A DNA stretch of 64,000 nucleotides from Microbacterium pullorum. Lineage in GTDB: Bacteria; Actinomycetota; Actinomycetes; Actinomycetales; Microbacteriaceae. Below are positions 46,957 through 54,908 of the stretch, one piece after another. Under the pieces are notes generated by a model. It was not told the origin of the DNA and searched no databases. It saw only the letters and a list, made by a program, of their open reading frames with translations. Both the position numbers and the translations under genes were made by a program. The stretch covers positions 1 through 64,000 of the forward strand of contig NZ_JACSQP010000011.1 of NCBI RefSeq assembly GCF_014836535.1. Reading direction: 5' to 3'. Within the stretch, counting starts at the first letter, position 1, and every line of letters begins with the position of its first letter.

Positions 46957-49170
46957 ATGACGGATCTGAACGCAGCGGCGAGTGGCGGCGTGGGGCGTGT
47001 GAGCAGGCGGGGCTTCCTCGGTTTGTCTGCGCTGGGACTCGGTGTGGGTGCGGCGGCAACCGGGTGGGGTCCGTGGCCGGGTGCGGCGGTGGGAGCTGCC
47101 CGGGCCGACGACGGGGGCGCGCTGCGTTTCGTCGTGCTCACCGACACGCACGCCAACGAGGAGGAGGGCGAGCGAATGGCGAACCTGGCGCGCGTCTTCG
47201 CCGCCGTTGAGCCAGAGGACCCCGACTTCGTGTTGCACTGCGGCGACATCACCGACTTCGGCGACGAGACCGGTTTCGCGGCCTACCGCGCCGCGATCCC
47301 CGCGGGGCTCTGGAGTCGTATCAGGCACACGCCGGGAAACCACGAGATCCGCTGGGATATCACGGCGCGCGAGAGGTTCCAGCGGTGGTTCGGCCCGACC
47401 AGCTACAGCTTCGACGCCGGCGGTGTGCACTTCATGGCGCTGGATCCCACCCAGACACTGCAGGAGCCTGGCCTGTTCGGCGGGGATCTCGACGACATCC
47501 GAAGCGACCTGGATGCCGCGGGAGACGTCCCGAGCGTGATGTTCCTGCACTTCCCGCTGGCCGGTCGCAACCACTACGTCAACGACGACGACGCGCTGCT
47601 GCAGACGATCGCGCCGTACCGGGTGCGCGGCATCTTCGCGGGACACATCCACCGAAGCGAGGTCGATCGCTTCAACGGGCTCACTCAGGTCGCCGCCATC
47701 AACACGCGCAGCGGTCCCTTCTACCTGCGCGTCACGGAGCGCCGCGACGCCGAGGACCGTGTGCTCGTCGTCGAGCAGGTCACGCTCGGTGCCCTCGACA
47801 CCGACGCGCCGACAGTGCAGCCTGTCGCCGAGATCCCGCTCGGGGTCGGCCCCGGCCGCACCGCTGGACCGGTATCCGGCGGTGCACGGATAGATCGCGG
47901 CACGCTGACCCTCAGCGCGGTCGCCGGGCCGGGAGCTGTGGAGGTGGCTGCCCAGATATATGCGCAGGATGTGTTCGGTGCGGTCTTCGACGGCGAATGG
48001 GTGCCGCTCACTCGTACCGGCGGCTCGTGGAGCGGCACGCTCGACGGCAGCGCGCTCCTGCCGGGCGTCCATCGTGTGCGGTTCCGTGCCGTCGACGGCA
48101 CCGGAGCATTCTGGTACGAGAACGTCACGGTCGATCACCGTGGCAAGTCGCGGTCCACCCCGAAGTGGGAACTGCCGATCGGCGGCCAGATCCAGGGCGC
48201 GCTGGCCGCGTTCGGGAGCACGGTGGTCGCGGCATCCAGCTCGGGTCGCGTGGCGGCGCTGCGCATCACCGGCGCGGCGCGGCATCGACTCTGGGAGCGC
48301 GATCTCGGCCCCGTGCACCGCGCGGCGGCGTTCTCCACCGACGGCACGGTCGTGTTCGTCCCCTCTGCGGATCACACCCTCAGCGCACTCACCGCGACGA
48401 ACGGCCAGGAACGCTGGGTGGTCGACCTCGGCCGCCCCGTGCTGTCCACCCCGGCGGTCTTCGACGTCGGCGGCGTCGATCGCATCGTCGTCGCCGCCGG
48501 TGACCGCCTGTTCTGCCTCGACGGTGCCGGCGCGATGCTCTGGGAATCTGAGGTGCCGCGGCTCTCGGCGGGGCGTGCCGCCTCTGACGGGCAGCGGGTT
48601 TTCGTGGGTGCCGGCGACGGTCGCGGCTACGCCTATGACCTCGCCGACGGGAGCGCGCTGTGGTCGGTGCTCACCAACGTGCGCCCCGACACCTACCGGC
48701 AGCTGATCTATGGGCCCTGGGACGACTGGATCGAGGTGCTCCCGACCGGCGCGGTGCTGTTCAGTACCGTCGCCAACGCCATCGCCGTCGACCCGGAGAC
48801 CGGTGCGGAACGGTGGCGCATCGACGGCAGCTACATCTTTGCGCCCGCACTGCTCATCGACGAGGGGACGCTGCTGCTCACCACGGAATGGGGCATCGTC
48901 GACGCGATCGATCCCGTCACCGGAGCGAGGCGCTGGAGCACCCAGGCTGTGCCGCGCGCGCTCAACGCGGGGCCCGTGCGGGATGCGCGAAACGGTACCG
49001 TGTGGCTGTTCGGCACCGGCGGGCGCCTCGTCGCGATCGATCCGGCGACCGGAGCGGTGACGGCCGATCGGCAGCTGTTCACCGCGAACACGTTCTCCAC
49101 GCCCGCGATCCTCGGACGTCAGCTGATCGTCGGCGCGCAGGACGGGGTGCTTCGGGGTATCACCGTCTGA
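46957..49170 (+). CDS. Tat-exported metallophosphoesterase with PQQ-like beta propeller
   Basis: 737 residues. A twin-arginine signal (VSRRGFLGLSALGLGVG) is at 15-31. The calcineurin-like phosphoesterase follows (about 50-260) with VLTDTHAN, LHCGDITDFGDE, TPGNHEIRW, MFLHFPL and GIFAGHIHRSE. A beta-rich linker (about 330-400) leads to a PQQ/WD-type propeller (about 410-737) with repeated units such as VAALRITGAARHRLWERDLG and AIAVDPETGAERWRIDG. The propeller may bind substrate. ATG 46957 follows GGAG at seven bases. A 7-bp inverted repeat (GCCGATT/AATCGGC, 46909-46937) lies just upstream. Confidence 0.9.
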   Translation: MTDLNAAASGGVGRVSRRGFLGLSALGLGVGAAATGWGPWPGAAVGAARADDGGALRFVVLTDTHANEEEGERMANLARVFAAVEPEDPDFVLHCGDITDFGDETGFAAYRAAIPAGLWSRIRHTPGNHEIRWDITARERFQRWFGPTSYSFDAGGVHFMALDPTQTLQEPGLFGGDLDDIRSDLDAAGDVPSVMFLHFPLAGRNHYVNDDDALLQTIAPYRVRGIFAGHIHRSEVDRFNGLTQVAAINTRSGPFYLRVTERRDAEDRVLVVEQVTLGALDTDAPTVQPVAEIPLGVGPGRTAGPVSGGARIDRGTLTLSAVAGPGAVEVAAQIYAQDVFGAVFDGEWVPLTRTGGSWSGTLDGSALLPGVHRVRFRAVDGTGAFWYENVTVDHRGKSRSTPKWELPIGGQIQGALAAFGSTVVAASSSGRVAALRITGAARHRLWERDLGPVHRAAAFSTDGTVVFVPSADHTLSALTATNGQERWVVDLGRPVLSTPAVFDVGGVDRIVVAAGDRLFCLDGAGAMLWESEVPRLSAGRAASDGQRVFVGAGDGRGYAYDLADGSALWSVLTNVRPDTYRQLIYGPWDDWIEVLPTGAVLFSTVANAIAVDPETGAERWRIDGSYIFAPALLIDEGTLLLTTEWGIVDAIDPVTGARRWSTQAVPRALNAGPVRDARNGTVWLFGTGGRLVAIDPATGAVTADRQLFTANTFSTPAILGRQLIVGAQDGVLRGITV

Positions 49171-50146
49171 GCTCGGGCGGGGTGGCGGGGGTGAGCCCGG
49201 CACGCTTCACGGACTGCAAAGCGACTGCGACGTCGGCGTGCTGCAGCCCGGGCAGGCTGCCGATCGTGTCAGAAATGAAGGTGTAGAGCGCGGCATCCGA
49301 TGGCAGTGCGATCTCGCCGCACAGATTTCGATCACCGGTGGTCGCCGCGATCATCAGCACGGACGGATGCTGGGCCAGTAGGTCGCCGGCGTGGCCGAGC
49401 TGGGTGGGATTTACGTTGAGCGAGACGAAGGCGTTGACCGGCAGGCCGATGCTCTCGGGTTCGACGACGGTGCGCATGCGCAGGGCGCCGGCCGTCATCA
49501 TGGCCTCGGTGCGTCGTCGTACCGTGACGGGATTCGCGTCGCAGAGTTCGCCGAGACGCTGCCAGCCGAGCCGGCCGTCGTGCGAGAGCAGGTCGGCGAT
49601 GCGCTCGTCGAGTGGATCCGTGGTTGCCGGCCGATCGGGAAGCGGGTCGTGCCACGGGTCCAGTCGCTGACCGCGCAGCTGCTCGACGAGGTCGGCGGCG
49701 AGGAGGTCGGGCAACCAGCTGTGGGGTGTAGCGAAGCGGCGGATCACCTGATTGCTCCACACCGCGAACACGCCATCGAGCGACGGCAGCTGCTCGAGGG
49801 TGATCGCGAGCAGATGCTCGTTGGAGGTGTAGCTGATCTCCGCGATGCAGTCGACGCTGCCGGTCAGCAGCTTCACCGACCCGCACTCCGGCCACGCCGC
49901 CAGTCGCGCCGCTGAGCGGTGCGCCTCGCCGGGACGACAACGCAGCCGCACGAAGAGCGAACGGGTGCGCCGGGTCGCCTCACCATCGAGCACTCCGATG
50001 ACGCGCACCGTTCCCTCGCGCAGGAGTCGGCTCACGCGACGCGACACCGTCGCCTCCGAGGTGTAAACGACGTCGCTGACCTGGGCGTTGCTCGCACGCG
50101 GGTTGGCCATGAGGGCGCCGACGATGCGACGGTCGAGATCATCCAA
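49160..50146 (-). CDS. Lrp/AsnC-type regulator with two HTH-Lrp units
   Basis: 328 residues, twice the usual Lrp size. The first half has an HTH (DLDRRIVGALMANPRASNAQ, EATVSRRVSRLLREG) and an AsnC ligand domain; the second half has a further HTH-like region (DPLDERIADLLSHDGRLGWQ, NPVTVRRRTEAMM) and another AsnC domain (GLPVNAFVSLNVNPTQLGH). The only start is TTG 50146 with GAAGG upstream. It is divergent from the sugar-uptake operon at 50321 and overlaps the phosphoesterase end by 11 bases. It probably controls the operon. Confidence 0.87.
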   Translation of the reverse strand: MDDLDRRIVGALMANPRASNAQVSDVVYTSEATVSRRVSRLLREGTVRVIGVLDGEATRRTRSLFVRLRCRPGEAHRSAARLAAWPECGSVKLLTGSVDCIAEISYTSNEHLLAITLEQLPSLDGVFAVWSNQVIRRFATPHSWLPDLLAADLVEQLRGQRLDPWHDPLPDRPATTDPLDERIADLLSHDGRLGWQRLGELCDANPVTVRRRTEAMMTAGALRMRTVVEPESIGLPVNAFVSLNVNPTQLGHAGDLLAQHPSVLMIAATTGDRNLCGEIALPSDAALYTFISDTIGSLPGLQHADVAVALQSVKRAGLTPATPPELRR

Positions 50147-50185
50147 GAAATGCGCCTTCGGTTCATGGGTACTGTCTCATCAGCA

Positions 50186-50203
50186 GGTTCCTTGCAAGAT
50201 ACC
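50186..50203. promoter_or_regulatory. Candidate operator in the Lrp-regulator/ABC divergent region
   Basis: GGTTCCTTGCAAGATACC has a perfect CTTGCAAG core flanked by GGT and ACC, so 14 of 18 positions are symmetric. It lies 40 bases upstream of the regulator start and about 118 upstream of the binding-protein gene, the usual place for a shared Lrp-type operator. Binding is not shown. Confidence 0.45.
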
Positions 50204-50320
50204 CGCAAATGTCGTCGATCACCCTCATCTCCCGAGAGGATCGGCGTACCCGTGCAGTGGCGCCAGGTCGCCCCTCACGAACCCACCGGCGCCCTGCGCC
50301 ACGAACGAGGAGTGACGCAT

Positions 50321-51700
50321 ATGACCCAGCGTTTCCGGCCGCGCCTCGCGGCATCCATCGCGGCCGTCGCCGCAGTGACCCTGCTCGCGGGGTGCACAGG
50401 TGGCCAGGCCGAAGAGCAGGCAGCCGACCAGTCGGTCACCTTCTGGACGCCCCAGACCACGCCTGAGCGGCTCGCAGCCCAGGAGGCCGTCGCCGCAGCA
50501 TTCACCGCAGAGACCGGGATCGACGTCGAGGTCGTCCCGATGGCCGGTGCCGACCAGGACCAGGCTCTGGTCACGGGCGCCGCCTCCGGCAACGTCCCCG
50601 ACGTGATCCTCCACACCTCCACCCAGGCCGGCGCCTGGACGTCGCAGGGCCTGCTCGACACAGCGGCCGCTTCCGCGGTCGTCGCGACGCTGGGTCAGGA
50701 GACCTTCAACGAGCGCGCCATCGATGCCGTCACGCTCGACGGTGAGATCGCCGCCGTGCCCAGCGACGGCTGGACGCATGTCATCGCGTACCGTGCCGAC
50801 CTGCTCGAGGAGGCCGGCGTCGACGTGCCCACGAGCCTCTCCGAACTCGCGGATGCCGCCGCCACCGTGAAAGACACGCTGGGCATCACGGGAATGGCAT
50901 TCGGCACGCAGGCCGGAACCGCCTCGGCGACCGAGGGCATCCAGTCGCTCTTCCAGAGCGCCGGCTGCGAACTCGTCGTCGACGGTGAGGTGCTCATCGA
51001 CTCCGCCGAATGCACCGACGCGGCAGAGGAATTCCTTACTCTCCGCAACTCCTCTGTCGCCGGCGACTTCGACGTCACCAGCGCTCGCGCCGCGTACATG
51101 AACGGCGACGCAGCGATGCTGCTGTTCTCCACTCACATCCTCGACGAACTCGCGGGTCTCGACTCCGCCACTCCCCCGACGTGCAGCGAGTGCGCTGCCA
51201 CGCCGACGTTCCTCGCCGACCACACGCAGTTCATCACCGTGCTGGACGAGGACAACCCCGCTCAGTTCGGCGCCATGCTGAGCTACGGCATCCCGACCGG
51301 CGCCAACGTCGAGGCGGCACAGAAGTACATCGAGTACGCCATGAGCACCGGCTACGTCGACACGCTGGGTGTCGCGACCGAGGGCCGCATTCCGCTGCGC
51401 AACGGCACGGCCGACGACCCGACCGAGTTCCTCTCCGCCTGGGGCGGCCTCGGCATCGGCCCGGGCCAGAAGATGACCTCGGTCGAACTGTACGGCGAGG
51501 ACTTCAGCACCGCGATCGAAGAGGGCATCAACGCGGTGTCCCTGTGGGGCATGGGCACCGACGACGCCACGCTCGCAGGCCTCGTGTCGAGCCAGGGCGT
51601 GCTGGCAGGGCAGATCGAACAGCTCTACTCCGGCACCTCCGCCGCCGACGTGACCGCAGCGATGCGCGCGGCGGTCGAGGAGGTCCAGGCAGGCCTGTGA
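50321..51700 (+). CDS. Sugar ABC transporter substrate-binding lipoprotein
   Basis: 459 residues with a lipoprotein signal: hydrophobic stretch followed by LLAGC, lipidated Cys at 25. The mature part is a cluster B (family 1) sugar-binding protein (SVTFWTPQTTPERLAAQEAV, PDVILHTSTQAGAWTSQGLL, SYGIPTGANVEAAQKYIEYA). An extra Cys pair (PTCSECAAT) is present. ATG 50321 follows GAGGAG at eight bases. It heads the operon with two permeases; the ATPase subunit is missing here, as is common when a shared MsiK-type ATPase is used. Confidence 0.92.
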   Translation: MTQRFRPRLAASIAAVAAVTLLAGCTGGQAEEQAADQSVTFWTPQTTPERLAAQEAVAAAFTAETGIDVEVVPMAGADQDQALVTGAASGNVPDVILHTSTQAGAWTSQGLLDTAAASAVVATLGQETFNERAIDAVTLDGEIAAVPSDGWTHVIAYRADLLEEAGVDVPTSLSELADAAATVKDTLGITGMAFGTQAGTASATEGIQSLFQSAGCELVVDGEVLIDSAECTDAAEEFLTLRNSSVAGDFDVTSARAAYMNGDAAMLLFSTHILDELAGLDSATPPTCSECAATPTFLADHTQFITVLDEDNPAQFGAMLSYGIPTGANVEAAQKYIEYAMSTGYVDTLGVATEGRIPLRNGTADDPTEFLSAWGGLGIGPGQKMTSVELYGEDFSTAIEEGINAVSLWGMGTDDATLAGLVSSQGVLAGQIEQLYSGTSAADVTAAMRAAVEEVQAGL

Positions 51701-52659
51701 CCAGCACCACTTCACCGCGCACGACCCGGGGGCGGCAGCTCAGCCGCCCCCGGCGTGAGAACCGCAACGGCCTGCTCCTGACGGCACCGACGCTCGTCGT
51801 CATCCTGTTCGCCTCGATCCTGCCGCTCATCCTCGTCTTCGTCTTCGCGTTCAGCGAGATCCGGTTGGTGGACATCCCGCTGCTGGGCACACAGCCCATC
51901 GACTGGACCCTCGACAACTTCACCCGGGCCTTGGGCAACCCCTCGTTCTGGAACGCGCTGGGCACGACCCTGACGTACTCGACGCTCACGATGATCGGGT
52001 CGGTCACGGTCGGACTCATCCTCGCGCTCGCGCTGCGCCGACCGTTCCGTGGACGCGGAATCGTGCGCGCGCTCCTGCTCGTGCCGTACGTGCTGCCACT
52101 CATCGCTGCCGTGACCATCTGGCAGACGATGCTCAACCCGCAGTACGGCATCGTCAACGCGTTCGGTCGGGAAGTGCTCGGGTGGGAGAGCTCCATCGGC
52201 TTCCTCAACACAGCCCGCTATGAGGTGTTCGGCATCGAGGTGCCGCTCGCGCTGCTGGTCGTGGTCCTGTTCGAGATCTGGGCGTCGGCGCCGCTGGCTT
52301 TCCTGTTCATCACGGCGCGGCTCCAGGGCGTAACCCCCGGCATCGAAGAGGCCGCGGCGTTGGACGGCGCCAACGGCTTCCAGATCACGACACGTATCGT
52401 CCTGCCCCAACTAAAGGGCGTGATCCTGCTGCTGTGTCTGCTGCGGTTCATCTGGACGTTCCAGAGCTTCAGCGAGATCTACCTGCTCACCGAGGGCGCC
52501 GGCGGCACCCAGGTGATGGCGCTGAAGGTCTACACCGAATTGGTGACCCGTGCCGACATCGGCAGCGCCGCAGCCTATGGGCTCCTCATGTCGGTGGTGC
52601 TGGTCGCGCTGCTGGCGGTCTACGTCGTGCTCTCACGAAGGAAGGTGGATGTCGAATGA
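51697..52659 (+). CDS. Sugar ABC transporter permease (first)
   Basis: 320 residues with six membrane segments and the EAA loop GIEEAAALDGANGFQITTRI before the last helices. MalF/UgpA-type permease. GTG 51697 overlaps the stop of the binding-protein gene by four bases. Pairs with the next gene. Confidence 0.92.
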   Translation: MTSTTSPRTTRGRQLSRPRRENRNGLLLTAPTLVVILFASILPLILVFVFAFSEIRLVDIPLLGTQPIDWTLDNFTRALGNPSFWNALGTTLTYSTLTMIGSVTVGLILALALRRPFRGRGIVRALLLVPYVLPLIAAVTIWQTMLNPQYGIVNAFGREVLGWESSIGFLNTARYEVFGIEVPLALLVVVLFEIWASAPLAFLFITARLQGVTPGIEEAAALDGANGFQITTRIVLPQLKGVILLLCLLRFIWTFQSFSEIYLLTEGAGGTQVMALKVYTELVTRADIGSAAAYGLLMSVVLVALLAVYVVLSRRKVDVE

Positions 52660-53525
52660 GCCGCCACCGCTCACCCCTCGCACCGAGCCCGGCCGCCAAC
52701 GTCGGGCGGTTCCTGCTCATCGCCGCCGCCCTGGTGATCTCGATCGGGCCTGTCGTCTACGGGTTCCTGCTGTCGCTGCGGCCCTACTCCGCCATCGTCC
52801 AGGCGCCGCTGGATCTGCTCCCGTCCTGGGAGGAGCTCGACTTCACGGCGTACACGACGGCCATGCTCGACCAGTCGCAGGGCGGCTTCGGGCTCGGCCG
52901 GTTCGTGCTCAACTCCCTCGTGGTCGCGGTCGGCACCGTGGTGCTTTCGATCATCGTGTCGATCCTCGGCGCCTATGCCGCCGCCCGCCTGCGCTATCGC
53001 GGACGCAAGGTCGTGAACGCGATCATCCTCGGGATCTACCTGTTCCCCGGCATCGTCCTGTCGGTGCCGCTGTTCGTGCTCCTGGCCAAAGCGGGACTCA
53101 CCGGGTCGCTCGTCGGCCTGTTCTTCGTCTACGTGGCCACGACCGTGCCGGTCTCGATCTACATGATGCGCAACTACTTCCTCGCCCTGCCCGAGAGCAT
53201 CGAGGAAGCGGCGACGATCGACGGGGCGACGCTCCCCCAGATGCTGCGCAGCGTCGTGCTGCCGATCGCACTTCCCGGTGTCATCGCGACGGCGATCTAC
53301 GTCTTCATGATCGCGTGGAACGAGTACTTCTACGCGCTGCTGTTCCTCGTGCAGGACCGTAACCTGTGGACAGCTCCCCTCGGCATCTCGCAGTTGGCCG
53401 ACTTCAACGTGCCGGTCCCGGTGCTTCTCGCCGGTTCCATCGCCGTGACGGTGCCCGTCGTCATCCTGTTCTTCCTCGCCCAGCGATACCTCGTTGACGG
53501 CCTGACCTCCGGAGCGGAGAAATGA
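52656..53525 (+). CDS. Sugar ABC transporter permease (second)
   Basis: 289 residues, MalG/UgpE type, six membrane segments with the EAA loop SIEEAATIDGATLPQMLRSV. Start overlaps the previous stop (ATGA at 52656-52659) and its stop overlaps the next start, so translation is coupled through the whole operon. Confidence 0.92.
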   Translation: MSRHRSPLAPSPAANVGRFLLIAAALVISIGPVVYGFLLSLRPYSAIVQAPLDLLPSWEELDFTAYTTAMLDQSQGGFGLGRFVLNSLVVAVGTVVLSIIVSILGAYAAARLRYRGRKVVNAIILGIYLFPGIVLSVPLFVLLAKAGLTGSLVGLFFVYVATTVPVSIYMMRNYFLALPESIEEAATIDGATLPQMLRSVVLPIALPGVIATAIYVFMIAWNEYFYALLFLVQDRNLWTAPLGISQLADFNVPVPVLLAGSIAVTVPVVILFFLAQRYLVDGLTSGAEK

Positions 53526-54898
53526 GTTCCACACCCCAACGGATCGTCATCATCGGTGCCGGAGGCCGCGGACGCGATGCCTACGGACGCTGGGTGATCG
53601 CCCACCCCGAGCTGGCGCAGGTCGTCGCCGTCGTCGACATCGACGCGACACGTCGTACTTCGTTGGCTGCGGCCGCCGGTGGCGCGATCGAGTACGCCGA
53701 CTGGCGCGATGCGGTGGCCGACCTCGGCATGCTCGCCGCCGATGGCGTGGTGATCGCGGTTCCCGATGCCCTGCATGTGGACGTGGCGATCGCCGTCGCC
53801 GACGCGGGGGTGCCGTTCCTGCTCGAGAAGCCCGCGGCGCCCACGCTGGACGAGCTCGAACGGCTCGCCGCGCACGCCGACCGGGTGTCGGCGCGGCTCG
53901 CGATCGGCCACGTGCTGCGGTTCACGCCCTTCTGGCGGGCCATCAAGCAGGTGATCGATTCGGGGACGATCGGGCGTCTGATGACCATGGAGGTGCGGGA
54001 GAACATCGGGTTCTGGCACTTCGCCCACTCGTACGTGCGCGGCAACTGGCGCGACACAGCCACCTCGAGCGCCATGGTGCTCGCCAAGACCTGCCACGAC
54101 CTCGACCTCATCCGCTGGATCGCCGGCGACGCGCCTGAGACGCTCTACAGCATCGGGGGGCTCTCAGAGTTCCGACCCGAGAATGCCCCCGCAGGAGCGC
54201 CGGCATTCTGCGTGGACGGATGCCCCGTCGCCGCCACCTGCCCGTACTTCGCGCCGCGCTACTACGTCGAGGCGCTCGCCGACGTCCACGGGCACCCGGT
54301 GCACCTGCTCGGTGACGACACCTCCACGGCCGGCAGACTCGAGGCGCTGAGCACTGGCGAGTACGGCCGCTGCGTCTACCGCAGCGGAAACGACGTCGCC
54401 GACCATCAGCAGACGACGATGCAGTTCCCTGGGGGCCTGACCGCGACGCTCACGGCATCCGCCTTCACCGCCGAGAACACCCGCACCGTGGCGATCACGG
54501 GGTCGGGTGGGCAGCTCACCGGTCACATGGAGAGCGGCGAACTCGTGATCGACCTGTTCTCGCCGGGAGCGACGCTGCCCGACGGACTGCCAATCGCGCA
54601 GCACGGCACGACGACGATGAAGCCCATGGGCCACATCCGGCACACGCTCACCGTGGCAGCGGCCGACGCGGATCTGGGTGACCACGCCGGCCACGCCGGC
54701 GGCGACGCCGGCCTCATGGCGGAGTTCGTCGCCGCGCTGGGCGACGGGACGGTCGGCGCGGGCGAACTGTCGTTCAGCACGGCCCTCGACAGCCACCTGA
54801 TGGCTTTCGCCGCCGAGGAATCCCGGCTCAGCGGGTCGCGCATCGAGTTCGCGGAGTGGGTCAGCCGGCACGGCGTCACCCCGGAACCCGTGGTGTGA
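53522..54898 (+). CDS. Gfo/Idh/MocA family oxidoreductase
   Basis: 458 residues. Rossmann NAD(P) site IVIIGAGGRGRDAYGRWV at the start, then FLLEKPAAPTLDELERLA with the EKP motif, and HVLRFTPFWRAIKQ. A Cys-rich loop CVDGCPVAATCPYFAPRYY is typical of a subgroup with a small zinc knuckle. It would oxidise or epimerise a sugar, or act as an NAD-dependent glycosidase (a known activity in this family). It is translationally coupled to the permease and stands just before the GH89 gene. Confidence 0.9.
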   Translation: MSSTPQRIVIIGAGGRGRDAYGRWVIAHPELAQVVAVVDIDATRRTSLAAAAGGAIEYADWRDAVADLGMLAADGVVIAVPDALHVDVAIAVADAGVPFLLEKPAAPTLDELERLAAHADRVSARLAIGHVLRFTPFWRAIKQVIDSGTIGRLMTMEVRENIGFWHFAHSYVRGNWRDTATSSAMVLAKTCHDLDLIRWIAGDAPETLYSIGGLSEFRPENAPAGAPAFCVDGCPVAATCPYFAPRYYVEALADVHGHPVHLLGDDTSTAGRLEALSTGEYGRCVYRSGNDVADHQQTTMQFPGGLTATLTASAFTAENTRTVAITGSGGQLTGHMESGELVIDLFSPGATLPDGLPIAQHGTTTMKPMGHIRHTLTVAAADADLGDHAGHAGGDAGLMAEFVAALGDGTVGAGELSFSTALDSHLMAFAAEESRLSGSRIEFAEWVSRHGVTPEPVV

Positions 54899-54908
54899 GG
54901 TGACCGGC

